Below are positions 1 to 7,784 of a stretch of DNA of 41,167 bases, in pieces. The notes beneath the pieces are model-generated. The model had not been told where the DNA came from. It made no database searches and was given only the letters and a program-made list of their open reading frames with translations. Every line of letters starts with the position of its first letter. Position 1 is the first letter of the stretch. This stretch comes from JAVXAG01 sp040307645. GTDB lineage: Bacteria > Bacillota > Clostridia > Peptostreptococcales > Anaerovoracaceae. The stretch lies in the NCBI GenBank assembly GCA_040307645.1, contig JAWRJF010000012.1:1-41167 (forward strand), given 5' to 3'. The position numbers and the translations under genes were made by a program.

Positions 1-64
1 TGCTTAAAATATCATAAACCATAAAATTTAACATCACTTATTTGACTGAGATCAAATAGCAAAA

Positions 65-88
65 CTGGACGCATAAAAATGCGTCCAG
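65..88 (-). terminator. Terminator-like hairpin downstream of the cobalamin riboswitch
   Basis: A perfect 10-bp stem (CTGGACGCAT paired with ATGCGTCCAG) closes a four-base loop. On the minus strand it is followed by TTTTGC and then AT-rich sequence, and it lies about 115 nt past the end of the riboswitch aptamer. A second hairpin (113-119 with 130-136) sits between the two and could be its competitor. I infer that this is the riboswitch expression platform. The T-run is short, so termination is not certain. Confidence 0.6.
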
Positions 89-204
89 AAAGTCAATTTT
101 TTTATTAAATTGTGTGTCACCCCAACATTTGACACAGAGCCGAAAAATATCATAGCCCGTATATGCTTAATTCTTGTTCTGTATGTGTTTCTCGCCACCA
201 GAAG

Positions 205-375
205 ACATTAAATGCAGGTCTCCTGGCTTATGGATCAATATCAATACTTTCCTTCCCGGTTTTCCAGTGGATGGTATATTACCTTAAGTATTAATTCCCC
301 AAATACAGTGACGGAACCGCGCAAGATTTACACTCGCTTCCCTCTTAGCTGAAATATGCATCAGAACATTAATGT
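205..375 (-). ncRNA. Cobalamin (B12) riboswitch aptamer
   Basis: Read on the minus strand, the sequence carries the conserved cobalamin-aptamer blocks in order: an AAGAGGGAA block, GCGCGGTTCCGTCACTGT, a CCACTGGAAAACCGGGAAGG block, and the 3' B12 box GCCAGGAGACCTGC. The outer P1 helix can form between 369-375 and 205-211. A consensus promoter lies just upstream and a terminator-like hairpin lies downstream. The regulated gene must be off the left edge, since no coding sequence lies between here and position 1. Such elements usually control cobalamin synthesis, uptake or B12-independent isoenzymes; which of these applies cannot be seen. Confidence 0.93.
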
Positions 376-395
376 GAATATTCAGTTTCCACATC

Positions 396-424
396 AGTAT
401 ATATTTATTTATGAATTTTGTCAA
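396..424 (-). promoter_or_regulatory. SigmaA promoter of the riboswitch transcript
   Basis: On the minus strand there is a perfect -35 TTGACA (419-424), a 17-bp spacer and a -10 TATACT (396-401). It sits between the pyk stop codon and the aptamer, so the riboswitch transcript starts independently of pyk, close to the 5' edge of the aptamer. Confidence 0.8.
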
Positions 425-448
425 GGGTATCCCTATGCCGCTATCTTA

Positions 449-1867
449 TTAAACAGTTTCCACTCTAATAATATTGGTATTTCCCACAACGTCTAGGGGT
501 AGCCCTGCACTCATTACTACTTTATCATCCTTCTTTAATAAGCCTTCATTTTCTGCAATTTTAATACAATGATTAAATAAATGTTCTAAGTCTTTTTTAT
601 ATTTTGCGATTATAGGAGTAACACCCCAAATTAAAGATAACTGGTGATATGTTTTATCATAAGGTGTCGCCCCAATAATGTTTATATTTGGTCTAAATTT
701 AGACATCCTAATAGCTGTATATCCCGTTTTGGTAATTGCCATTAATGCCCCTGCCTTTATATCTTTGGCCAAAGTGCAAGCAGCATGCCCTACAGCATTT
801 GTAGTATCTTCTGCATCCATTTCATGCCATATTTCTTCTCTGCTTCTCAGTTTAGGATCATCCTCTTCAGCTTGAATAGCTATTCTTGCCATTGCTTTTA
901 CAGCTTCAACAGGATATTTCCCCATTGCCGTCTCACCAGAAAGCATTACCGCCATTGTACCATCGTAAACAGCATTGGCTACATCGGTGATTTCTGCTCT
1001 TGTTGGGGTTGGGCTGTTAATCATTGACTCTAACATCTGAGTAGCTGTAATTGCTATTTTACCTGACTGTTGGCATCTTTTTATAAAACGCTTTTGTAAC
1101 CCAGGTAACTTTTCATAGGCAACTTCCACTCCCATATCACCACGGGCAACCATTATGCCATCAGAATGTTGTAATATTTCTTCAAAGTTTTCGATGCCTT
1201 CCATATTTTCAATTTTAGAAATAATTTTTATACTTTCACCACCGTTTGCATCTAAAAGATTCCTAAGATGCTCCACATCTTCTCCTCTTCGAACAAAAGA
1301 AGCCGCAATATAATCTACATCGTTTTCAATGCCAAAGATAATATCTTTTTTATCTTGTTCACTAATGTACTCCATTTTTAATTTCACATCCGGAACATTA
1401 ATTCCCTTATGGTTACTTATCTTGCCTCCTGTAATGACTTTGCATTGGATATCGTTTTCAGTCAGATTAACAACTTCCATCAAAATCTTACCGTCATCTA
1501 CCAGAACTTTATCTCCCTGTTTTAGTTCTCCCGGCAAGTTTTTATATGTTATAGATACTCTTTTATCATCTCCAAGAACATCTGTAGTAGTAAAAGTAAA
1601 GGTTTGCCCTTCTACAACATAAACCTGCCCTTCGGCAAAATTTCTCGTTCTAATCTCCGGTCCTTTAGTATCGAGGAGAACCGCTGCAGGCACACCTAAC
1701 CCGTCCCTAACTTTCCTAAAATTATCTATTGTCTTTTTATGTCCTTCATGAGTACCATGAGAAAAATTCAATCTTGCTACATTCATTCCACTTTTTAACA
1801 TGTTTTCAATGACAAACTGTTCACTAGAGGCCGGCCCTAAAGTGCAAACTATTTTAGTCTTTTTCAT
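449..1867 (-). CDS. pyk: Pyruvate kinase
   Basis: This is the glycolytic enzyme that transfers phosphate from phosphoenolpyruvate to ADP, giving pyruvate and ATP in the cytoplasm. The protein has 472 residues and starts MKKTKIVCTLGPAS, the usual family start. Visible family motifs are NFSHGTH (binding pocket), LDTKGPEIRT, the active-site block ISKIENMEG (catalytic Lys), MVARGDMGVE and the ITATQMLESM / PTRAEITDVANAV block. Length matches the core enzyme without the extra C-terminal PEP-utiliser domain of many bacilli. The start at 1867 was chosen because an AGGAGG box lies 8 nt upstream; a longer in-frame start lacks such a site. It is transcribed alone from a plausible promoter at 1898-1926. 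Confidence 0.97.
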   Translation of the reverse strand: MKKTKIVCTLGPASSEQFVIENMLKSGMNVARLNFSHGTHEGHKKTIDNFRKVRDGLGVPAAVLLDTKGPEIRTRNFAEGQVYVVEGQTFTFTTTDVLGDDKRVSITYKNLPGELKQGDKVLVDDGKILMEVVNLTENDIQCKVITGGKISNHKGINVPDVKLKMEYISEQDKKDIIFGIENDVDYIAASFVRRGEDVEHLRNLLDANGGESIKIISKIENMEGIENFEEILQHSDGIMVARGDMGVEVAYEKLPGLQKRFIKRCQQSGKIAITATQMLESMINSPTPTRAEITDVANAVYDGTMAVMLSGETAMGKYPVEAVKAMARIAIQAEEDDPKLRSREEIWHEMDAEDTTNAVGHAACTLAKDIKAGALMAITKTGYTAIRMSKFRPNINIIGATPYDKTYHQLSLIWGVTPIIAKYKKDLEHLFNHCIKIAENEGLLKKDDKVVMSAGLPLDVVGNTNIIRVETV

Positions 1868-1897
1868 TTTTAATCCTCCTTCGTATGGATACTCTTT

Positions 1898-1926
1898 ATT
1901 ATATACCAAAGATAGATATTTGAAAA
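1898..1926 (-). promoter_or_regulatory. Probable pyk promoter
   Basis: A TATAAT -10 (1898-1903, minus) follows a 17-bp spacer and a weak TTTTCA -35 (1921-1926). It is 30 nt upstream of the pyk start codon. Confidence 0.4.
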
Positions 1927-1963
1927 GTTACGAAAGCAAAAGCATAATGGTTAATAAAATCTC

Positions 1964-2335
1964 TCAAGATTCAATCTCCTTTTGTAATTCTTCCATATGA
2001 AATTCCTTCCCTTCAATATATTTTTTACTTTGAAAGTCTCCAACCTTTTCTACAGTTACATATTCAACATTTAAATCTTTTTTGTTAAGGTGCTTAATAA
2101 ATCCAAAAGATGTAGATTTAAGTTTTGCCATTCCATTAACATCACTTTTATCTACTGACAAAACAGAGTTACAGCTTTCGCATCTAAATAGATAAAAGGT
2201 ATGAAGTAGCTTTGAATTTTCTGCTATATGCCAGTTAGGTGTTTTTTTGCATATTGGACAAAGAGGTAATCTATTTTCAATATAGTCTAAAGGAATATTA
2301 CAAAGTTTATTTTCATCTCTTTGATAATTCATCAT
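1964..2335 (-). CDS. Small zinc-ribbon protein, function unknown
   Basis: The product is about 123 residues. It has two Cys pairs, CPIC near residue 27 and CESC near residue 53, typical of a zinc ribbon, and a charged C-terminal half. I do not recognise the family. It follows the serine hydrolase gene on the same strand and is probably translated from the same mRNA: the hydrolase stop codon is 5 nt from the chosen ATG, with AGAAGG 11 nt upstream of that ATG. A GTG at 2344 overlapping the stop is the alternative start, but it sits only 2 nt from the ribosome binding site. Confidence 0.7.
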   Translation of the reverse strand: MMNYQRDENKLCNIPLDYIENRLPLCPICKKTPNWHIAENSKLLHTFYLFRCESCNSVLSVDKSDVNGMAKLKSTSFGFIKHLNKKDLNVEYVTVEKVGDFQSKKYIEGKEFHMEELQKEIES

Positions 2336-2340
2336 CCCTA

Positions 2341-3102
2341 TCACAACCTTCTATTTTTTTCAAATAAGTCTTTACCTGATATTCTAATAAAATCATTGAC
2401 CTCTGGGACAAAAGCTTCATTAGCGATAATTACAAGTATAAAAGGATGTTCTCCTAAAATCAAAGCTACATCTCCAGATATACCTCTAGCCTCACCAGTT
2501 TTATTTCCAACTTGGCAAAAATCTTCGATGTATGTAGGAATTAAATCTCTGTGCTGCTGGTTAAGTAAAACAGATAAAATATAATCCGATACCTCTTTAT
2601 TAACAAACTCTTTTCTGTATATGCTCTCTAAGAGCATTCCAATCTCTTCAGGGACAGCTTTGTTATTATAGCCCTTTTCCTGCATTTCATCATCATAAAA
2701 AAGTCTTTCTATGCGAGTGTTTGTAAGACCCATTTTCTTAAATTCACGATTTAAATTTTCAATTCCAAAATGGTGAATTAGTACATTTGCTGCAGTATTA
2801 TCACTGATTACTATCATGAGATTACATAGAGTTTTTATGTCAACTACAGGCTCATCTGTAAATGCGTTAAAGGCGCCACAGCTAGGCACCCTAAGATCAT
2901 ACGTTATTTTTATTTTTTCTTTTAGGTCTGCTCGCCCCTGGCTTGCCATTTTACAGATTGCCATGAAAACCGGTAATTTTATTATACTTGCAGGGATAAA
3001 TTCTTTTTTCTCATTATAGGCTATAATTTCCCCTGAGTTTATATCTTTATAATAGAAACCTATTGTTCCTTTTAATAATTTTGCCCTTTCAATCAAATCC
3101 AT
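2341..3102 (-). CDS. Beta-lactamase-fold serine hydrolase, no signal peptide
   Basis: The 253-residue product has the three active-site signatures of the class A beta-lactamase / penicillin-recognising fold: SIIK (Ser39, Lys42), SDN (100-102) and KTG (201-203). There is no N-terminal signal peptide or membrane segment, so it is probably cytoplasmic. That is unusual for a resistance beta-lactamase and suggests a peptidase or esterase acting on D-amino-acid peptides (inference). The start at 3102 follows AGGAGA by 6 nt; an upstream in-frame start has no such site. It lies downstream of lysA, separated by a terminator-like hairpin, in a neighbourhood rich in stem-peptide enzymes. Beta-lactam hydrolysis cannot be excluded. 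Confidence 0.85.
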   Translation of the reverse strand: MDLIERAKLLKGTIGFYYKDINSGEIIAYNEKKEFIPASIIKLPVFMAICKMASQGRADLKEKIKITYDLRVPSCGAFNAFTDEPVVDIKTLCNLMIVISDNTAANVLIHHFGIENLNREFKKMGLTNTRIERLFYDDEMQEKGYNNKAVPEEIGMLLESIYRKEFVNKEVSDYILSVLLNQQHRDLIPTYIEDFCQVGNKTGEARGISGDVALILGEHPFILVIIANEAFVPEVNDFIRISGKDLFEKNRRL

Positions 3103-3122
3103 TTTTTGTCTCCTTATTGTTA

Positions 3123-3160
3123 AAAACACAACTCTCACTTTAAATTGAAAGTTGTGTTTT
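3123..3160 (-). terminator. Terminator-like hairpin after lysA
   Basis: An 11-bp stem AAAACACAACT / AGTTGTGTTTT lies between the lysA stop and the serine hydrolase start. On the minus strand the 3' arm runs into GTTTTTAAC. It probably attenuates read-through from lysA. Confidence 0.55.
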
Positions 3161-3181
3161 ATAAATAGTCATGGTAATAAT

Positions 3182-4462
3182 TTATAAAAATTCATTCTTA
3201 ATCATATCATCATAAGTCTGACGCTTTACCACTAACTTATCTTTTCCATCTTTTACAAATACCACTGCCGGTATCGGATTTTTATTATAGTTGCTAGCCA
3301 TTGTATACCCATATGCGCCAGTTGAAAAAATTGCAAAAGTATCATTAATAGAAGGTTTAGCTATTTCTAAATCTTTAATAAGTATGTCTCCTGATTCACA
3401 GCATTTACCACAGACAGTTACTATTTCTGTCTTTTGTTCATTAGCCTTATTTGCAATTATACCATCATATTTTGCTTGGTACAATGCCGGCCTAATATTA
3501 TCAGTCATTCCTCCATCAACAGAAACATATTTTCTTACATCTTTTATATCCTTTATACTACCAATTTTATAAAGTGAGATTCCCGCCTCTGCAACAATAC
3601 TTCTACCTGGCTCAATTACCACTGAAGGTTGTTTCATCTCCTCTTCTTGGAAAAACTGGATTATCCTCTCCATAATTGGTTCTAAAAAGTAATTATATGG
3701 TTTTCTCTCTTCATTTACATATGTGACCCCAAAACCACCACCAACATTTAACTCTTTAACTTCATATCCATACTGATCTTTTACTTTTTTTATTAGATTT
3801 AGTGTTATCTCTAGTGCTTCAAGATGAGATCCATTATCAAACAACTGTGAACCAACGTGAAAATGAAAGCCATAAAAATCTACATATTCCGAATCAATTG
3901 CAGCTTTCGTTGCAGGCATAATTACTTCTTCATCTAAAGGAATTCCAAATTTAGAATCCTTTTTTCCAGTTACGATATAATCATGGGAATCACTTTTCAC
4001 ACCTGGTGTTATTCTATAAAGTACATTAACCTTCTTCCCTTTTTCTTTACATATCTCTTCGATTAAATCCAGTTCCTGCAATCCATCGATAATTATTCTT
4101 CCAATACCATAATCAACAGCCATCTCAATTTCATCACGTTGTTTATTATTTCCATTAAATTCAATTTTTTCAGGTGGAAATCCTGCTTTAATTGCAGTAT
4201 ATAATTCACCACCAGAAACCACATCCACACACATGCCTTCTTTATCAACTAACTTAGCCATTGCAACTGGAAAAAAAGCCTTTGCTGCATAAGCAACCCT
4301 ATTTTTAGGGTATTTTTTCAGAAAACACTCTCTTAATTCTGCAAAACGTGTCATAATATCGTTTTCAGAAAACACATATAAGGGGGTTTTATATTTTTCT
4401 GCTAGTGCCACTGTATCACAACCGTCAAAATACAGGGTATTATCTTTGACTTCTTTAATCAT
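3182..4462 (-). CDS. lysA: Diaminopimelate decarboxylase
   Basis: This PLP enzyme converts meso-diaminopimelate to L-lysine and CO2. The product has 426 residues, a normal family length. The fold-III barrel starts near residue 25, with the PLP lysine in VAYAAKAFF (about residue 61). The HVGSQ, GGGFGV (phosphate binding) and EPGRSIV blocks follow. The C-terminal domain has CGKCCESGD and YGYTMASNYN, which supply substrate and PLP contacts across the dimer. The start is preceded by AAGGAG. It lies downstream of the LD-carboxypeptidase on the same strand with an inverted repeat between them. In this setting it could turn diaminopimelate released from peptidoglycan into lysine as well as serve biosynthesis (inference). 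Confidence 0.95.
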   Translation of the reverse strand: MIKEVKDNTLYFDGCDTVALAEKYKTPLYVFSENDIMTRFAELRECFLKKYPKNRVAYAAKAFFPVAMAKLVDKEGMCVDVVSGGELYTAIKAGFPPEKIEFNGNNKQRDEIEMAVDYGIGRIIIDGLQELDLIEEICKEKGKKVNVLYRITPGVKSDSHDYIVTGKKDSKFGIPLDEEVIMPATKAAIDSEYVDFYGFHFHVGSQLFDNGSHLEALEITLNLIKKVKDQYGYEVKELNVGGGFGVTYVNEERKPYNYFLEPIMERIIQFFQEEEMKQPSVVIEPGRSIVAEAGISLYKIGSIKDIKDVRKYVSVDGGMTDNIRPALYQAKYDGIIANKANEQKTEIVTVCGKCCESGDILIKDLEIAKPSINDTFAIFSTGAYGYTMASNYNKNPIPAVVFVKDGKDKLVVKRQTYDDMIKNEFL

Positions 4463-4540
4463 TACAGATTATCTCCTTCTCATTCTAACTCATATTAATT
4501 TTATATAAACGAATCTTCTCCCCGTTTTTTGCTTTCAAGG

Positions 4541-4578
4541 ATATTAGTGACAGCCCATTAAAAAGCTGCCACTAATAT
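4541..4578 (-). repeat. Inverted repeat between the LD-carboxypeptidase gene and lysA
   Basis: Two 14-base arms (4541-4554 and 4565-4578) pair with a single G-T wobble around a 10-base loop. No T-run follows on the minus strand, so it is a doubtful terminator. It may instead be an mRNA-stability or attenuation element separating the sigma-54-driven genes from lysA. Confidence 0.5.
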
Positions 4579-4597
4579 AAATTAGAATTCCAATATT

Positions 4598-5518
4598 TTA
4601 TCTTTCCACTTTGAATTTAATTGCTTTATTTTCTGTATCCATATAGCAATCAGCACCCAAAGGTAGAGTAATCATCGGGTTACCATGGCCTGATTGAACA
4701 TTATACATAACTGGTATATCAAGCCCTTCTAATGCATCCCTCATTATGGATAGTTCATTGTAATCAGGCATTTCTTCGTTATTGCATCTAGTAAACTGTC
4801 CTAGGATAATACCATTTGCATTCTGAAGCTTACCAGCATTCCTTAGCTGGTAAATCATCCTGTCTACACGGCTCATTGTTTCCCCAACTTCTTCAATAAA
4901 CAAAATTTTATTTCTTGTATCGGGTTCATATGGTGTTCCAATGGCTGCAGTTAGAACTGCCAGGTTTCCACCGATTAACTGTCCTTCCGCTTTTCCATTC
5001 TTTAATACACCAACTTCAAAACCCTGTGGACTTATATATGTATACTCATTGTCCCCATTTATTGCATCAAAAAATGCTTTAGATGTTTCTATATCAAAAT
5101 CATCGACAATGTTAGACGAAACCATAGGCCCGTGAAACGTGACAAGATCACAGCTTTGATTCAAGGCTAGATGTAAACTTGTAACATCGCTATAACCTAC
5201 GAATATTTTAGGATTTTTTCTTATCATATCTAAATCTAAATATTCCATTATGCGACTACCACCATCTCCGCCTCTGACGCATATAATAGCATTTACTTCA
5301 TCGTCAGAAAACATAGTGTTTATCCATTTACCTCTTTCCTTGCCTGAACCCGCCATATATCCAGCATAGTTTTTTGCAAGATTGTCTGCCATTTTTACTT
5401 TATAGCCTAAATTTTCAATTATATTTTTACATTGATTAATTCTTTTTACTTGTATTGGTGAACTAGGGCAGATAATTCCAACTGTATCTCCCTTTTCTAG
5501 CTTTTTTGGATATCTCAT
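4598..5518 (-). CDS. ldcA: LD-carboxypeptidase, peptidase family S66 (LdcA/MccF type)
   Basis: LdcA-type enzymes remove the terminal D-Ala from the tetrapeptide stem of peptidoglycan (an L,D bond) in the cytoplasm. MccF relatives cleave other peptides instead. The 306-residue product starts at the DTVGIICPSSP block. It carries the nucleophile in GYSDVTSLH (Ser110), the acid in FIEEVGE and the histidine in SGHGNP. These make the Ser-Glu-His triad of the S66 family. There is no signal peptide. An AGGAG box precedes the start, and the gene begins 15 nt after the SpmB-like gene, so it is the third gene of the sigma-54 transcript starting near 6899. LdcA is preferred over MccF because of the neighbouring stem-peptide enzymes. 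Confidence 0.9.
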   Translation of the reverse strand: MRYPKKLEKGDTVGIICPSSPIQVKRINQCKNIIENLGYKVKMADNLAKNYAGYMAGSGKERGKWINTMFSDDEVNAIICVRGGDGGSRIMEYLDLDMIRKNPKIFVGYSDVTSLHLALNQSCDLVTFHGPMVSSNIVDDFDIETSKAFFDAINGDNEYTYISPQGFEVGVLKNGKAEGQLIGGNLAVLTAAIGTPYEPDTRNKILFIEEVGETMSRVDRMIYQLRNAGKLQNANGIILGQFTRCNNEEMPDYNELSIMRDALEGLDIPVMYNVQSGHGNPMITLPLGADCYMDTENKAIKFKVER

Positions 5519-5533
5519 TATAGCTCCTATCTA

Positions 5534-6067
5534 TTAGAACCACATAATATTTACAATAATTGTTGCTGCAATCAATGATGCTAAGTCACCAAGAAGTCCT
5601 GCAAGAATTGACTGCCTTGTGTTTGTAATACCAACTGAACCAAAGTATACTGCTACAACATAGAAAGTAGTTTCTGTTGATCCAAGTGCAACTGATGCGA
5701 TTCTACCTATCTGTGACTGAGTACCATATGTAGCTAATAAATCTGCCATCATACCTTCTGCACCACCACCTGAGAAAGATCTCATAATACCCATAGGCAG
5801 AACTTCTCCAGGAAGACCAATTAAGCTAGTAACCGGATCTAAGATTCCTACCAGCCAATCCATAGCCCCTGATGCACGAAACATACCTATTGCACAAAGC
5901 ATTGTTACAAGATAAGGGATAATCATTACCGCTGTGTTAAAACCTTCTTTTGCACCCTCGGTAAATACAGAATAAACTGGAACCTTTTTAAAAATAGCGT
6001 ATAGTGGAATTGCAGCCACAACTACTGGAATTGCCCATAATGATATTGTTTCTAATACTGCTGTCAT
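5534..6067 (-). CDS. spmB: SpmB-like Gate-domain membrane protein
   Basis: The 177-residue hydrophobic protein has about five membrane segments. It carries the SpmB-type sequence features IPLYAIFKKVPVY, the SFSGGGAEGMM block and GSTETTFYVVAVYFG. In sporulating bacilli SpmA and SpmB act in spore core dehydration. Gate-domain proteins also occur as transport or nucleoside-recognition modules. It lies 27 nt downstream of the SpmA-like gene and upstream of the LD-carboxypeptidase, under a sigma-54 promoter rather than an evident sporulation promoter. A role in moving muropeptides or amino acids across the membrane is therefore worth considering (inference). AAGGAGG precedes the start. Confidence 0.88.
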   Translation of the reverse strand: MTAVLETISLWAIPVVVAAIPLYAIFKKVPVYSVFTEGAKEGFNTAVMIIPYLVTMLCAIGMFRASGAMDWLVGILDPVTSLIGLPGEVLPMGIMRSFSGGGAEGMMADLLATYGTQSQIGRIASVALGSTETTFYVVAVYFGSVGITNTRQSILAGLLGDLASLIAATIIVNIMWF

Positions 6068-6094
6068 TTTATTTCCTCCTTAATAATCAATCTC

Positions 6095-6763
6095 TTATAG
6101 CTGAATAGGATCATCACCGACATAATCTTCATTTATCTGTAATATTCCGGCTGCTTTTTCCTTTTCAATAATCGCATTGTAGTTCCATCGTTTTACTTTA
6201 CCAAGTACAATGGTGAATACTACGCCTGTAACTGTAGAAATAATTGTAGCTAATATTACTGGCCCAACTATTTCTGCTGCCCCAGCAGTCTGCACTGCTG
6301 CACGAAGACCTATAGCGGTTACAGGGATAAGAGTAATTGATGTAGTTGCCATTGCAAGTAACATACATTGCGCATCTGTTGCAATATTTTTTGTCTTGTT
6401 TAAAGTCTGTAATTCCTGCATAGCTTTTAGTCCAAAAGGAGTTGCAGCATTACCTATTCCTAAAATATTTGCCGCAAAGTATAAAGCCATAGCTGAGTTT
6501 GCAGGGTGGTCTGCAGGCACTTCAGGGAAAAGTAGCTTCATTACAGGAGCAATTGCTCTTCCTAACTTTTCACATAGACCGGCTTCTTCCATTAGCTTCA
6601 TTAAACCACAGAAAAATGCCATGATGCCAATTAAACCTAAACAAATCTCTACAGCGGTCCCTGCAAAGTCAAATAAGTTGTTTTGAACAGCTTCCATATT
6701 ACCTGTAACTGCGCCTGCAATTACGGCGATGACTACAAAGGCCACCCAAATATAATTCATCAT
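6095..6763 (-). CDS. spmA: SpmA-like Gate-domain membrane protein
   Basis: The 222-residue integral membrane protein has roughly five to six hydrophobic segments and the SpmA/Gate hallmarks FCGLMKLMEEAGL, YFAANILGIGNAATPFGLKA and SITLIPVTAIGLRA. It is the first gene of the spmA-spmB-ldcA transcript. An AGGAGG box lies 10 nt before ATG 6763 (a second ATG follows directly). The sigma-54 promoter at 6899-6914 lies about 135 bp upstream. The classical function is spore maturation; the operon context here argues for a function linked to stem-peptide use. Confidence 0.88.
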   Translation of the reverse strand: MMNYIWVAFVVIAVIAGAVTGNMEAVQNNLFDFAGTAVEICLGLIGIMAFFCGLMKLMEEAGLCEKLGRAIAPVMKLLFPEVPADHPANSAMALYFAANILGIGNAATPFGLKAMQELQTLNKTKNIATDAQCMLLAMATTSITLIPVTAIGLRAAVQTAGAAEIVGPVILATIISTVTGVVFTIVLGKVKRWNYNAIIEKEKAAGILQINEDYVGDDPIQL

Positions 6764-6898
6764 AATTAATGTTCCTCCTTAAATTAATATATAATTGCGT
6801 ATTCAATGTAAAATATAGTAGTTAAAATATTAGTATATATGACAGCCAGTTCCTTGCCTCCCTCCTACGGCATATTTTCATAATACACAATATTATAA

Positions 6899-6914
6899 AG
6901 CAATTTTCATGCCA
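6899..6914 (-). promoter_or_regulatory. Sigma-54 promoter of spmA-spmB-ldcA
   Basis: Minus-strand reading gives TGGCATGAAAATTGCT, which matches the -24/-12 consensus (TGGCAY, N5, TTGCW) at every defined position. The 377-bp spmA/7141 intergenic region holds this promoter, its divergent partner at 7062-7077 and the repeats between them. Confidence 0.88.
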
Positions 6915-6977
6915 ACCCTATATCTATACATAAGTCTTTATATTCAAACAATTCTATATTTTACCCGTCTTTACGAG

Positions 6978-7054
6978 TCCATTTTTCCGAACAATAAATC
7001 CTGTTTTCAGGACTTTTGTCCATTACATTTCAATCGGACGTCCATTTTGTACTA
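6978..7054. promoter_or_regulatory. Candidate enhancer sites of the sigma-54 activator
   Basis: Four copies of a TCC-led AT-rich element begin at 6978, 6999, 7019 and 7041, spaced 21, 20 and 22 bp, about two helical turns. The best is a palindrome TCCTGTTTTCAGGA (6999-7012); the copy at 6978 is TCCATTTTTCCGAA; the last two keep mainly the TCC-led half. The array lies between the two divergent sigma-54 promoters, so one array could serve both. The binding protein is inferred to be the activator encoded at 12519-14369. Confidence 0.55.
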
Positions 7055-7061
7055 AATGCTA

Positions 7062-7077
7062 TGGCATATTTCTTGCT
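7062..7077 (+). promoter_or_regulatory. Sigma-54 promoter of the 7141-vanX-amidohydrolase-alr operon
   Basis: The sequence TGGCATATTTCTTGCT matches the -24/-12 consensus at all defined positions. It ends 63 bp before the start codon of the first gene of the plus-strand operon. Confidence 0.88.
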
Positions 7078-7140
7078 TTAATATAATCTGAATGTTATAA
7101 TTTTCGTTATATTTAACCATACCTAAAAAGGAGATTTTAT

Positions 7141-7752
7141 ATGCAAAGAGTCAATTATCATTATACAAGCTTATCTAAACAACTACTTTTTATAACTTGT
7201 TTTATTTATTTTTTTCTTAGATTTTTGATAATATGTGAGATTATCATATACAAAATAGAAGGCTATTACGAAAACTTGAACATTCCTTTAACTATGTTTT
7301 TTTATTTCTTAATATTTGCCATTATCACCTTGCTATTTTGGGGTCATAAATTTTTCTATTCACAATTTAATAGTGAAAAAATAATATACTACAACAAGAT
7401 TCTCAGGAAAAGTAAAACCCTTGATCTAAAAAAAGTGGGTTTTGTTAGTCTTGATAAAATGGGAATCAAATTCTACCCTGACTATCAGTGTAAAAGAGAC
7501 GAGAAACCTTTATTTTTCGTGCCTTTCTTCCGTGATGGAATTATTGATGCTGTACAAGTTGATATGCTGTATCAACAACTAAAAAACCAAAGCAGCATCT
7601 GTGTTGAAAAAAACTTTAAAATACTACCCGGTTACGGTAATAAGTGGAAAATAGTATCTGTCATATATGGGTTTCTCACCGTAGGAGTTTTTATCAATTG
7701 TGCAACACCCCTTTATACTGTAATTGTCTTATTTCAAAATTTTCATAACTAA
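7141..7752 (+). CDS. Membrane protein of unknown function, first gene of the vanX operon
   Basis: The 203-residue protein has two membrane segments near residues 13-36 and 48-68, a soluble central part of about 100 residues, and a third hydrophobic segment near 172-198. The central part begins around an IIYYNKILRK stretch and recalls the PH-like regions of small Gram-positive membrane proteins, but I cannot assign a family. AGGAG lies 7 nt before the ATG. It is the promoter-proximal gene of the sigma-54 operon, 32 nt ahead of vanX. A role in uptake or sensing of D-Ala peptides would fit the context, but nothing in the sequence shows it. Confidence 0.8.
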   Translation: MQRVNYHYTSLSKQLLFITCFIYFFLRFLIICEIIIYKIEGYYENLNIPLTMFFYFLIFAIITLLFWGHKFFYSQFNSEKIIYYNKILRKSKTLDLKKVGFVSLDKMGIKFYPDYQCKRDEKPLFFVPFFRDGIIDAVQVDMLYQQLKNQSSICVEKNFKILPGYGNKWKIVSVIYGFLTVGVFINCATPLYTVIVLFQNFHN

Positions 7753-7784
7753 TTAACTTTAAGAAAGAAGAGGTATCTATCGAA

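Noticed and set aside
4541..4578. Lysine riboswitch upstream of lysA
   Set aside because: The stretch lies downstream of ldcA and upstream of lysA but is only a simple hairpin; conserved lysine-aptamer blocks are absent.
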